Under the pieces are notes generated by a model. That model was given only the letters and a program-made list of their open reading frames with translations. It was not told the origin of the DNA and did no database searches. From Pseudomonadales bacterium (lineage in GTDB: Bacteria; Pseudomonadota; Gammaproteobacteria; Pseudomonadales; Azotimanducaceae), in assembly GCA_024234635.1 (NCBI GenBank), contig JACKNX010000001.1, positions 248,001-312,000 of the forward strand: a DNA stretch of 64,000 bases. The letters are read 5' to 3'. Of the stretch, positions 8,595 through 17,680 are shown in pieces. Made by a program: the position numbers and the translations under genes. Every line of letters begins with the position of its first letter. Position 1 is the stretch's first letter.

Positions 8595-9830
8595 GTGACA
8601 ACGGACAGCCGCCATCGTGTCGTCGTGACCGGCGCTGGCAATCTCACCGCGCTGGGCAATGACTGGCCCACGTTCCGCGCGGCCCTGGCTGCTGGAAGAA
8701 GCGCCGTGAAGCGCATGCCCGGCTGGGACCAGGTAGTCGCGCTGAACTGCGCTCTCGGCGCTCCGCTCGACCTGGAATTGCCGCCCAGCTACACACGCAA
8801 GGTGCTGCGCAGCATGGGGCGCACGGCGCAACTGGGAACCCGGGCAACCGAACTGGCGCTGCAGGACGCCGGGCTTGTGGACAACCCGGTGATCACCAGC
8901 GGACGCACCGGCCTCGCCTACGGTTCGGCCACCGGCAGCCCCGATGCGTTGCTGGAGTTCGTGAGCACGCTGACCAGTGACGATGCCAGGGCGCTGAAAG
9001 CCACGAGCTACATTCGCGGCATGAGCCATACGGCCGCTGTAAACATCGCCGTGCACTTCCATGTTCGCGGGCGTCTGCTGACCACCAGTTCCGCCTGCAC
9101 GGCGTCGAGCCAGGCAATCGGCTTCGGCTACGAGACCATCCGCTACGGCCTGCAGGACGTGATGATCGTTGGTGGCGCGGACGAGCTGACCGTGGCGCAC
9201 TCGGGCGTGTTCGATGCCCTGTTCGCCACCAGTCGCAAGACCATGCCCACCAGTACGCCCCGCCCGTTCGACCGCGACCGCGACGGGCTGGTACTGGGCG
9301 AGGGCGCCAGTACGCTCATACTCGAGTCGCTGAATCATGCGCGCGAGCGCAATGCGACGATCCTGGCGGAAGTGGTCGGGTTTGCGACCAACACCGATGG
9401 CGCGCACATCACCCAGCCCGATCAGGACACGCAGGCACGATGCCTGTCGATGGCGCTGGCAAGCGCCGGACTGACATCCGCCGACATCGGCTATGTGAGC
9501 GCCCACGGTACCGCAACCGATACGGGCGATGTGTCTGAAAGCTGGGCCACGCACAGGACTCTTGGCCCCGTACCCGTCAGCTCGCTCAAAGGCCACCTGG
9601 GGCACACACTGGGCGCCTGTGGAGGGATCGAAGCATGGGCAGCCATCATGATGCTGCGGGAGGGCTGGTTTGCGCCGACACTCAATCTCGCGAATCCGGA
9701 TACGGCCTGCGCACCGCTGGACTATCTGACGGGGGCAGGCAGGGAAATCCGTACCGACTGCGTGATGAGTAACAATTTCGCCTTCGGCGGCATCAACACC
9801 AGCCTGATCTTCCGGCGCTGGGAGGCTTGA
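8595..9830 (+). CDS. Beta-ketoacyl-ACP synthase II-like, second ketosynthase of the cluster
   Basis: A 411-residue KAS II-type enzyme with a complete triad: Cys168 in SSACTASS, His304 in SAHGTATDTGD and His337 in LKGHLGHTLG, with Lys332. It starts with GTG at 8595, seven bases after fabG; the ATG at 8584 in another frame stops at once. With the 2707-3858 ketosynthase it gives the cluster two active condensing enzymes, as is common for aryl polyenes (one priming, one extending); which does which is not evident. Confidence 0.88.
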   Translation: MTTDSRHRVVVTGAGNLTALGNDWPTFRAALAAGRSAVKRMPGWDQVVALNCALGAPLDLELPPSYTRKVLRSMGRTAQLGTRATELALQDAGLVDNPVITSGRTGLAYGSATGSPDALLEFVSTLTSDDARALKATSYIRGMSHTAAVNIAVHFHVRGRLLTTSSACTASSQAIGFGYETIRYGLQDVMIVGGADELTVAHSGVFDALFATSRKTMPTSTPRPFDRDRDGLVLGEGASTLILESLNHARERNATILAEVVGFATNTDGAHITQPDQDTQARCLSMALASAGLTSADIGYVSAHGTATDTGDVSESWATHRTLGPVPVSSLKGHLGHTLGACGGIEAWAAIMMLREGWFAPTLNLANPDTACAPLDYLTGAGREIRTDCVMSNNFAFGGINTSLIFRRWEA

Positions 9831-9885
9831 AACAGGTGGCCGCACGACGCCGATCAATATCGAACACACAAGCGAGGAGCCAGAA

Positions 9886-10713
9886 GTGACCGTACAGAAC
9901 ATCGACACCGGTACCAACGATCTACTCGCCTCGCTGGATGCAGGCGTCCTCACGCTTACACTGAACCGACCTGAAGCAAGGAACGCCATGTCGGGCGGCA
10001 TGACGGCGGCGCTGGCAGCACAGCTGGCCAGCGCTGAACTCGACCCCGCCGTGAAGTGCCTCGTGCTCACCGGCGCAGGTAAGGGCTTCTGCGCGGGTGG
10101 TGATGTCAAGGGCATGGCTACCCGCGGCGACGGCACCGTGGGGGACAATACCATCGACGGCGCCATCCACCGGCAGCGCGTCAACCAGCGCGCAACCGCC
10201 GGCAAGCTGTTCAGCATGCCGAAACCGACCATCGCCGCGCTGCCGGGTGCGGCAGCCGGAGCCGGGCTGTCACTCGCTCTCGCCTGCGACATGCGGATCA
10301 TGGCAAGTACCGCAATTCTGACAACAGCCTTCGCCCGCGTTGGCTTTTCCGGCGACTACGGCGGCACCTATTTCATGACGCAACTCGTCGGTTCCGCGAA
10401 GGCGCGTGAACTCTACTACCTCTCCGACCGCGTGACCGCGGCGGAAGCGTTGCGGCTGGGACTGACGAACTGGGTCTGCGAACCGGGCGAACTGATGGAA
10501 AGGACGATGGAAATTGCCAGACGCATCGCAAATGGTCCGACCGTCGCCTTCCGTTACATGAAGGAAAACCTCAACCGCGCCATGCACGGCGATGTGGACG
10601 ACTGCCTGGATCTGGAGGCCACCCATCACGTGCACTGCGGACAGACCGCGGATCACAAGGAAGCCGCCAGGGCGTTCGTGGAAAAGCGTGAACCGGTTTT
10701 TCACGGACGGTGA
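9886..10713 (+). CDS. Crotonase-family protein lacking both catalytic glutamates
   Basis: A 275-residue enoyl-CoA hydratase/isomerase-fold protein. The oxyanion loops (GFCAGGDVKGM and AALPGAAAGAGLSLALACD) are intact. Aligned by eye with rat crotonase, Glu144 becomes Ser (GLSLALACD) and Glu164 becomes Phe, so ordinary water addition is unlikely; isomerase, thioesterase or another crotonase reaction fits better. GTG at 9886 follows a GAGGAG site. It sits 55 bases after the second ketosynthase and may or may not belong to pigment synthesis. Confidence 0.8.
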   Translation: MTVQNIDTGTNDLLASLDAGVLTLTLNRPEARNAMSGGMTAALAAQLASAELDPAVKCLVLTGAGKGFCAGGDVKGMATRGDGTVGDNTIDGAIHRQRVNQRATAGKLFSMPKPTIAALPGAAAGAGLSLALACDMRIMASTAILTTAFARVGFSGDYGGTYFMTQLVGSAKARELYYLSDRVTAAEALRLGLTNWVCEPGELMERTMEIARRIANGPTVAFRYMKENLNRAMHGDVDDCLDLEATHHVHCGQTADHKEAARAFVEKREPVFHGR

Positions 10714-10772
10714 GCCGCAACAGAGATGGGGGCCCCTGCCATGCCCCCTCTCGGCACAGGATACGTATCGTC

Positions 10773-11666
10773 GTGAACAATTCTCACCGGGTCCTGGAAA
10801 CGCTGTTGTTCGCTGTCTTCGCATCAGCATCTGCACAGGCGACGGAACGGCCTTCGCCTCCCACGCTGCTGACCGCCGATGCAACATGCACCAACAACGT
10901 GGTGCTCACCGGCTATTGGCCGGCCACGAATGAAATGCTGCGCCCCTGGAGTACCAACCCCGCACAGAACCCGGATCAGTGGGTTGGTCGCAACTGGCAC
11001 GGCATGGGTTACGACGTCTATGCCTTCTTTCCCGAGTTTCCGCCTGACGGAAATCCCATGAACGATGCCTTCGGCTCCGACGGCTGGGTAGGCGCCGAGG
11101 GATCGGATCTGCAGGTGGACTACCAGGACACATCAAGGGACTTCTGGCGCATCGTGGACGAACTCCATCCGCGTGTGCTGATCACCACCAGTCGCGGCGA
11201 CGCCATCGGCTGGGAAATCGAGCGCGTCGAGGGCGGGCACGGTGGCCAGGGCGATCCCTCCGCCGACTGGTCTTCGGACAGGCACGGCGAGGAAGGCCTG
11301 CCGACCCGATCCACTGTCCAACCCCGCACGTGGGCGGCAATCAGTACCTGGCGCGGTGGGCAGCGCCTGACCAGCAGCCTGCCACTGGAGCGGATAGCTC
11401 AGGCGGCCGCCGCTCTCGAACTGACCTCCGTGGCCATCGACGACGACACGAGTGGCAACTACCTGTCCGGCTTCATCGCCCTGCATGGCCTGTACTACCA
11501 CGAAACCACGGCAACCAACCTGGCCGCCGGCCACATTCACGTGGGCACGCATGTTGCCCCGCCGGTGGCGAGACAACTCATGGAAGCGTCGCTGGCGGCA
11601 GTGCTGGAGGCCTTTCCGCCTGCACACGTTGCGTGTCCGGGGAGAGCGCTGACACCCGCCAGATAG
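10773..11666 (+). CDS. Exported pyroglutamyl-peptidase-I-like protein with Cys-to-Ser change
   Basis: From the GTG at 10773 the protein has 297 residues and begins with a signal-peptide-like stretch (LLFAVFASASAQA). The rest resembles peptidase C15: FFPEFPPDG near the N-terminus, GWEIE where the family glutamate lies, NYLSGFIALHGLYYH where the family has the catalytic cysteine, and GHIHVGTH with the catalytic histidine. The cysteine position reads serine. It could be inactive, a serine variant or a different amidase. A start further upstream at 10710 would overlap the crotonase stop. Confidence in fold is moderate. Confidence 0.6.
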   Translation: MNNSHRVLETLLFAVFASASAQATERPSPPTLLTADATCTNNVVLTGYWPATNEMLRPWSTNPAQNPDQWVGRNWHGMGYDVYAFFPEFPPDGNPMNDAFGSDGWVGAEGSDLQVDYQDTSRDFWRIVDELHPRVLITTSRGDAIGWEIERVEGGHGGQGDPSADWSSDRHGEEGLPTRSTVQPRTWAAISTWRGGQRLTSSLPLERIAQAAAALELTSVAIDDDTSGNYLSGFIALHGLYYHETTATNLAAGHIHVGTHVAPPVARQLMEASLAAVLEAFPPAHVACPGRALTPAR

Positions 11667-11935
11667 CAGCGCCGCGCGACGGATTTTCGGCGCGCTGCAT
11701 CGATGGCTGCACGATCTGGGCTCGGATTCCCGCCAGCGGACCAGGGGCCTGCGACACGGGGAAGACGTCAGAGGGCATCCGAGACCACTGCCATCGCCAC
11801 CCGCAATTGCATTACTTCCTCCTACTCCCTAACATCGCCGCCTGCCATTCCGACCAGCCGGGATGCGCGTTCCACCTGCCCGGGATTGGCAACTGGTCCA
11901 GATGTGGTCGGTTTTGCAGCATTGAGGTTGCCTTC

Positions 11936-12745
11936 TTGTCGTCCCCAGTTACCTTCATCGCCACGCCATTCATCCAGCTCAGTCGCAAACGCGTTCTGCT
12001 CCGGCAGACCGTTGCGCAAGAAATACGACAACGCTATGTGGGCTCGGTGTTCGGCATCCTGTGGGCGCTACTGCAGCCACTGCTTTTCCTCCTGATCTAC
12101 GCGGCGGTTTTTCTCTACATCTACAAAGTTCGGTTCCAGCTTTTCAACTCCGATGAGTACGTGCTGCTGATCTTCTGCGGTCTGTTGCCGTTCCTCGGCT
12201 TCGCGGAAGCTCTGAGCGCCGGTGTGAGCTCTGTCGTGGCCAATGCCGGCCTGATCAAGAACACGCTTTTCCCCATTGAACTCGTCCCGCTCAAAGCAGT
12301 GCTGGGCACCCAGGTGACGCAGGTGGTCGGCACCGGCCTGTTGATCGTCGCCATTCTCTATGTGCGGGGAATTGGCCTCTGGGCGCTGCTGCTGCCGATT
12401 CTGTGGCTTTTCCAGCTGATGTTCATGGCCGGTCTGCTCTGGGTCCTGTCAGGACTGAACGTGTTTTTTCGTGACCTTCAGCAAATCGTCTCTTCCCTGA
12501 TTCTGCTGCTGATGTTACTGAGCCCGATAGCCTACACACTGGACATGGTTCCCGAGAGCATGCGGCTCATCGTCAATGCGAACCCGATTGCTCATTTCAT
12601 TTTCTGTTACCAGAGCCTGCTGATGCTGGATCAGCAGCCGCCGACGGCAAGCATGGCCTTTGTCAGCCTGTCCAGCCTGCTGCTTTTCATATTCGGGCAC
12701 GCATTTTTCAGGCGCCTCAAGACGGTTTTCATCGACAGTGTCTGA
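11936..12745 (+). CDS. ABC-2 type permease for polysaccharide export (Wzm/KpsM type)
   Basis: A 269-residue integral membrane protein with about six hydrophobic segments. Near its N-terminus are RQTVAQEIRQRYVGSVFG and WALLQPLLFLLIYAAVF, the signature of ABC-2 polysaccharide exporters. I chose the TTG at 11936 because GAGG at 11924-11927 lies eight bases before it; the frame stays open for 600 bases upstream but that part does not look coding. Together with the downstream ATPase it would move an undecaprenol-linked O-antigen or capsule chain across the inner membrane. First gene of the 11936-26464 operon. Confidence 0.85.
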   Translation: MSSPVTFIATPFIQLSRKRVLLRQTVAQEIRQRYVGSVFGILWALLQPLLFLLIYAAVFLYIYKVRFQLFNSDEYVLLIFCGLLPFLGFAEALSAGVSSVVANAGLIKNTLFPIELVPLKAVLGTQVTQVVGTGLLIVAILYVRGIGLWALLLPILWLFQLMFMAGLLWVLSGLNVFFRDLQQIVSSLILLLMLLSPIAYTLDMVPESMRLIVNANPIAHFIFCYQSLLMLDQQPPTASMAFVSLSSLLLFIFGHAFFRRLKTVFIDSV

Positions 12746-14609
12746 ACCCACGATCTCCATCGAAGGCCTCGGCAAAGCCTACACGCTCTACGCAAGACCA
12801 TCCGACCGCTTTCTCGATGCGTTTGGATTACTCCGTTTCCTGCCCCGCAGACGCGCCGCCTGCGCCGACTTCTGGGCGCTCAGGGATCTGAACCTGGTTA
12901 TCAACAAAGGCGAACGCATCGGCTTCGTCGGGCGGAATGGCGCTGGAAAAAGCACACTGCTCAAGTTGATCGCCGGCACCGTCGCGCCGACGGAAGGTCA
13001 ACTGTCCGTCAACGGCCAGGTGCAGGCACTGATGGAACTGGGGACCGGTTTCCACCCGGACTTCACCGGAAGACAGAATATCGCCGCGTCACTCGCCTAC
13101 CAGGGATTGTCCACGCGGGAAATCAGGACTCTGGAGGAGGAGATAATCGATTTCGCCGAGCTGGACGAATTCATCGATCAGCCGATCAAGTCGTATTCCG
13201 CAGGCATGTATGCGCGCCTGGCCTTCTCCACGGCGACCAGCATCCTTCCGGAAATTCTCATCATCGACGAAATTCTTGGTGCTGGTGATGCCTACTTCGC
13301 TGGCAAGTGTATGGAACGGATGCGCCAACTGACAACTCGGGACGGTGTGACCGTGCTGTTTGTCAGTCACGATATCTCAAGCGTGCAGCAACTGTGCACA
13401 CGCGCCGTGTGGATAGACCGTGGCTGTGTCCAGGCTGACGGCGACACCGTCGAAGTCGTCAAGGCCTACTACCGCTCCATTCAACGAGAGGATGCGCTGC
13501 GACGCCGGGCCAAAGCGATGGGACTGCGGAAGTCGCGGAACCTCGACGGGCTGGAGAAACAGATCAGCAGTCGCACGCTGTTCCGATTTCTTGTTGCCGG
13601 AAGGCCGCCGGAGTACCGGCACAAGATCCGGCGTCTGGGCCTGAGCAATGCAGGTGAGCTGATCAGCGAGCTTCACGTTGGCGCACCGATGGACAACAGC
13701 CAGGATGCGCTGGACAGGTTGCTGGACGCGCCGGGTTACATGGAATGGTCAAGAGCCCAGCGCGATGTAGATGGTGCGTTCCGATGGTTTGAAGCAAGCG
13801 CAGGAGAGTACCAGCACGCACCGTTTGAACTCGGCGTCCCCGTGGCGAACCTGGAGTCGCCGGAAGGCGAGTTCGAGCTCATCGTGGAAGGTGAGTTCGA
13901 CCCGAGGGAGTCCGTTCGCCTGGAGATGTACTCCGGTGAAGCCTACCGGTTGATCGCGGAGATAGAGGGCCTGCAGGGAGAGGCTGCGTTCCCGGTTCCA
14001 CACCTGACGGAGTCCGCCGAACCGGCGGCAGGACGGTCCGAAGACACCGGGGCTAACAAGATGTCGGACGATCCGCACCCCGTCGAGGCGACCGGACACG
14101 CGTCAACACCTGCCGCCCCCGGCTCCATCGTGGATTGGGAGAAGCCGGATCCTGCCATTGAAGGCGTGCGATTTCTGGATCCTGATGGCAACGAGATCGC
14201 GGGCATCGAGGAGCTGTCGGATCTGATCATCGAGATCGCCTACACCGCCACAAAACCGGTGACGAACCCCGTCTTCTCGATGTCAATCTTCGAGGCCAAT
14301 GGCACATTGCTGTGCCACGCCAATACGGCACTCGCCGGTGTGACGATTCCACGTATCCGCGGCCACGGAACGGTTACCTTCCGGTTTCCCGCGTTCGCAG
14401 CCGGTGCCGGTGAGTTTGTCATGGGCTGCAGCATCTTCCACTATCTGGAGCCAACCCAGTACGCAGGCCAGCCACCCTACTACGACCAGCACGATCGGGC
14501 CTATCGCTTCAAGGTCTGGAAAAAACTCGATAACAACATGTTTCTGGGAACGGTCCGCTTGCCTTTTCAGGTGTCCCATCGACCGACGACGGGCCGGAAC
14601 AGTGGTTGA
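12738..14609 (+). CDS. Polysaccharide ABC transporter ATPase with carbohydrate-binding tail (Wzt type)
   Basis: A 623-residue protein. The ATPase has Walker A GRNGAGKST (65-73), signature YSAGM (153-157), Walker B ILIIDE (173-178) and switch His211. The last 150 residues (from about 475) form a Wzt-like beta-sandwich that in O9a-type systems reads the cap of the finished chain. Between them, about residues 250-460, is a long charged segment that ordinary Wzt proteins lack. GTG at 12738 overlaps the permease by 8 bases. The tail suggests that export depends on a terminal modification of the glycan. Confidence 0.88.
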   Translation: MSEPTISIEGLGKAYTLYARPSDRFLDAFGLLRFLPRRRAACADFWALRDLNLVINKGERIGFVGRNGAGKSTLLKLIAGTVAPTEGQLSVNGQVQALMELGTGFHPDFTGRQNIAASLAYQGLSTREIRTLEEEIIDFAELDEFIDQPIKSYSAGMYARLAFSTATSILPEILIIDEILGAGDAYFAGKCMERMRQLTTRDGVTVLFVSHDISSVQQLCTRAVWIDRGCVQADGDTVEVVKAYYRSIQREDALRRRAKAMGLRKSRNLDGLEKQISSRTLFRFLVAGRPPEYRHKIRRLGLSNAGELISELHVGAPMDNSQDALDRLLDAPGYMEWSRAQRDVDGAFRWFEASAGEYQHAPFELGVPVANLESPEGEFELIVEGEFDPRESVRLEMYSGEAYRLIAEIEGLQGEAAFPVPHLTESAEPAAGRSEDTGANKMSDDPHPVEATGHASTPAAPGSIVDWEKPDPAIEGVRFLDPDGNEIAGIEELSDLIIEIAYTATKPVTNPVFSMSIFEANGTLLCHANTALAGVTIPRIRGHGTVTFRFPAFAAGAGEFVMGCSIFHYLEPTQYAGQPPYYDQHDRAYRFKVWKKLDNNMFLGTVRLPFQVSHRPTTGRNSG

Positions 14610-17043
14610 GTCCCTGCCGTCGTTCCGGTTCGCCAGCAAGGCGGATACGCTGCGATTGCTGGCAACGCACCTTGTCCACGCCAAAGTGCCCTCGCTGTCT
14701 GCGCACACGATCGCTGAGTGGCGCGCCAGCCGGGACACGATTACCGAAAGCCTGTGCGCAACGCATGCCGGTCACGCCGTTGCGGTACGCAGCAGCGCCA
14801 TTGGCGAGGACAGCGCCAGCACATCCATGGCCGGCTGGTATGAATCGCGGTTGAACATACCGCTACTGGCCGAACCCCTCATGGCCGCCATCGACGCCGT
14901 GTGCGAGGCAATGCACAACGATCCCCGGCATCAGTTCTTCGTCCAGAACATGGTCGCCAACGTCACTCTGTCGGGCGTCGCCACCACGGCGGACATGCGC
15001 AGTGGCGCCCTCTACTACGTGCTGAACTATGACGATGAGTCCGGCCAGACCGACACCGTCACCGGTGGCAAGCGGACGAACAAGACGCTGTTCGTCTACC
15101 GGAGCGCGCAGGACAGCAGCATTCACTCGTCCCGCATTCGTACCGTTCTGCGCGCCGTTCGGGAAGTCGAAGCCATCTGTGGCCAGCCGGTGGACATCGA
15201 ATTCGCACTGGACGACGCCGAAGTATTCCATCTGCTGCAGGTGCGTCCGCTCACCACGCGTCACCTGTGGTCTCCTGGCACCGCGGAACTCGTCCCGCAA
15301 CGACTTGGCAACGCCCATGACACGGTAGCCCGTCTGCTGGGTACAGGCGCCACCGACCAGCCTGCGGCCGGTGTTCGCGGCTCACGCAGCCTGCTGGGTG
15401 CAATGCCCGACTGGAATCCGGTCGAACTCATCGGTCCGACACCGCGTCCGCTGGCGAGCAGCCTGTTTCGCGCATTGATCACCGATGTGACCTGGAGGGA
15501 AGCCCGTGCAGCCATCGGCTATCACAATCCCGAAAACACGGTGCTGATGCACCTGATCGAAGGCCATCCGTTCATAGATGTGCGCGCAAGCTTCAGCTCA
15601 CTGCTACCCGCAACGATTCCCGCCACCAGCGCCCATCAGCTGATCGACACCTGGCTCGACAGACTCGAGACCCTGCCCCACCTCCATGACAAGGTGGAGT
15701 TCGAGATCGTGCGCTCCTGTGCCGACTTCACACTGCGAACCCGTATCGAACCCGAGTTCCGGGCAGCACTGGGAACAGCAATGGCCAGTGAGGCTGTCAC
15801 CTGCCTGATCGCACATACACGCTCCCTGTTGGGTCTGGACCGAGTCGGTGCTTCACTTGATGAGGCCCTTGTCACCCTGACGCGACGACGGGCACGCCAA
15901 CTCGAACAGGGACAGAATGTGGCACCGGCAACGACTCGCCCGGTCATGGCCGAACCGTCACTTGCCGCGCGCATTGCCACCATACGCCTGGATTCCGCCA
16001 TGCCGTTTGCAATCGCAGCGCGTCACGCATTCGTTGCCGAGTCGCTGCTGCGCAGCGCCGTTGAACGCGGGGCAATCAGCGGCGAACGAGTCGCCGTATT
16101 CCGTGCCAGTCTCGAAGGTATCACCTCGCGCTTTGCCGCGCTTCTACGCGAGGCGCGCGGTAACGGTGACGTGACCCGGTTGCTGGCGGAGTTCGGACAC
16201 CTGCGACCCGGCACTTTCGACGTTCGCACGCCCTGCTACGCTCAGCGCATCGATCAACTCCTGGGGCAGGCGCCAGGGCCGGCCGCTGCGCCTGTCGGTG
16301 ATGCATCATCCCCGTCATTTTCATTGCGCGCGGAGGAGCAGGCTGCGCTGTCCGGACTGATCGAAGAGACAGGACTTGCGGGTTTGTCACCCGCCGGCCT
16401 GTTCGACTACGCCGCCCGGGCAATCAACGGACGCGAGTTCGGCAAGTTCGTGCTCTCACGGGATGTCTCCGATCTGCTTGAAGAACTCGTGTCATGGGGT
16501 AGCCGACGCGGTCTCGATCGCGAAGCACTTTCATATCTTTCCCTTGACCGGATTCTCGCTGGCGACACCGAACGCGATGACGGCAAGCTGGGCGAACAGG
16601 GCGACCTGACGGCGAGGATCGCTGAAGCGCGGCGTGAGCACGAGATCGGCCGGCACATTCACCTCCCAATACTCATCTGTACGGCAACCGATGTCTTCGT
16701 GGCGCCCATGCATCGTTCTCAACCCAACCTGTTCGGCACGGGTGTTGTGCGGGCACCGGTCGTGGAACTGGACGCCGTGGACGACTGGTCGCGCCCCATG
16801 GCAGGCCATATCGTCTGCATCGAGAGCGCCGATCCGGGTTATGACTGGGTATTCGCCACGGGCGCCAGCGGCCTGATCACCAAGTACGGCGGAGCCAACT
16901 CGCACATGGCCATTCGCTGCATGGAAACCGGGCTGCCAGCCGCTATCGGCTGTGGCGAGCAGCTCTTCTCTCGCATCGTTTCGAGCGGCTTCGTAGAATT
17001 GGATTTCTCCAGCCAGACGGTACAACCCTTCGATGGTCGCTGA
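14602..17043 (+). CDS. Probable L-glutamine kinase (Cj1418-like, PEP-synthase fold)
   Basis: An 813-residue protein built like PEP synthase. An N-terminal ATP-grasp part (VRSSAIGEDSASTSMAGWY, then FALDDAEVFHLLQVRPL) is followed by a helical middle and a C-terminal swivelling phosphohistidine domain, GGANSHMAIRCMETGLPAA with His768. It lacks a recognisable PEP/pyruvate-binding barrel, as in Cj1418 of C. jejuni, which phosphorylates the amide nitrogen of glutamine with ATP giving AMP and phosphate. The following three genes match the next three steps, which is the main reason for this call. GTG at 14602 overlaps the ATPase by 8 bases. Confidence 0.78.
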   Translation: MVESLPSFRFASKADTLRLLATHLVHAKVPSLSAHTIAEWRASRDTITESLCATHAGHAVAVRSSAIGEDSASTSMAGWYESRLNIPLLAEPLMAAIDAVCEAMHNDPRHQFFVQNMVANVTLSGVATTADMRSGALYYVLNYDDESGQTDTVTGGKRTNKTLFVYRSAQDSSIHSSRIRTVLRAVREVEAICGQPVDIEFALDDAEVFHLLQVRPLTTRHLWSPGTAELVPQRLGNAHDTVARLLGTGATDQPAAGVRGSRSLLGAMPDWNPVELIGPTPRPLASSLFRALITDVTWREARAAIGYHNPENTVLMHLIEGHPFIDVRASFSSLLPATIPATSAHQLIDTWLDRLETLPHLHDKVEFEIVRSCADFTLRTRIEPEFRAALGTAMASEAVTCLIAHTRSLLGLDRVGASLDEALVTLTRRRARQLEQGQNVAPATTRPVMAEPSLAARIATIRLDSAMPFAIAARHAFVAESLLRSAVERGAISGERVAVFRASLEGITSRFAALLREARGNGDVTRLLAEFGHLRPGTFDVRTPCYAQRIDQLLGQAPGPAAAPVGDASSPSFSLRAEEQAALSGLIEETGLAGLSPAGLFDYAARAINGREFGKFVLSRDVSDLLEELVSWGSRRGLDREALSYLSLDRILAGDTERDDGKLGEQGDLTARIAEARREHEIGRHIHLPILICTATDVFVAPMHRSQPNLFGTGVVRAPVVELDAVDDWSRPMAGHIVCIESADPGYDWVFATGASGLITKYGGANSHMAIRCMETGLPAAIGCGEQLFSRIVSSGFVELDFSSQTVQPFDGR

Positions 17044-17680
17044 CACCCGGCCCAGAATTGGCGTGACATGCCGTGTCACGCACGCACAAGGGTACGTTGA
17101 AGCCAGGGACTCACTCGCCCAGGACTGGATTGGCTTTTTCGAAAGCCAGCTGCCGGAAGCGCTATGGCAAATGCTGCCCAATCGTGGACGTGACGCTCCC
17201 AGGCACTTCGCCGCCTGGGGTCTGAATGCGCTGATACTCTCTGGCGGCAATTCGCTGGGCGAAGAACCCGTCAAGGATGAAACCGACATTGCTCTGCTGG
17301 AGTATGCGCTCGACAACGATATTCCCGTGCTTGGTATCTGCCGTGGCATGCAGGTGATGCACCACTATTTCGGTGGCAGGCTGCAACCCGCTGACAAAAC
17401 ACTGCACGTCCGTGGGCGACACTTCCTTAAGAGCACAAGCGTTGGCACCATTCCAGCCTTCACCCTCGAGGTGAATTCCTATCACACGCAGTGCATACGG
17501 GCCGATGAGCTTACCGACGCATTCCATCCGCTTGCGCTTTGCGGCGATGGCACGGTGGAAGCGATGTGCGCACGAGATCACCGGGCCTATGCCGTCATGT
17601 GGCATCCTGAAAGAGATGCCTTGCCCGATCCGCTGACACGCCACTTCCTGAAAATTCTGGCGGGAATGGACCATGACTGA
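17033..17680 (+). CDS. Probable gamma-glutamyl-CDP-amidate hydrolase (Cj1417-like class I glutamine amidotransferase)
   Basis: A 215-residue class I amidotransferase-fold hydrolase. The nucleophile elbow GICRGMQ carries the Cys (about residue 103), and MWHPERD carries the His and Glu. No synthase partner is present, so it should act alone on a gamma-glutamyl amide. In C. jejuni, Cj1417 cuts CDP-L-glutamine to glutamate and cytidine diphosphoramidate. The general family also includes PuuD-type gamma-glutamyl-GABA hydrolases; the neighbours favour the phosphoramidate role. It overlaps the kinase by 11 bases and the next gene by 8. Confidence 0.78.
   Translation: MVADTRPRIGVTCRVTHAQGYVEARDSLAQDWIGFFESQLPEALWQMLPNRGRDAPRHFAAWGLNALILSGGNSLGEEPVKDETDIALLEYALDNDIPVLGICRGMQVMHHYFGGRLQPADKTLHVRGRHFLKSTSVGTIPAFTLEVNSYHTQCIRADELTDAFHPLALCGDGTVEAMCARDHRAYAVMWHPERDALPDPLTRHFLKILAGMDHD

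Noticed and set aside
8544..10301. 585-codon open frame on the minus strand
   Set aside because: It runs antisense across the ketosynthase and crotonase genes, has no family motif and is rich in Ala/Arg/Pro, as expected for a shadow frame in GC-rich DNA.
14602..17043. Annotation as phosphoenolpyruvate synthase
   Set aside because: It has the ATP-grasp and phosphohistidine domains, but I see no PEP/pyruvate barrel, and the neighbours are those of glutamine kinase.
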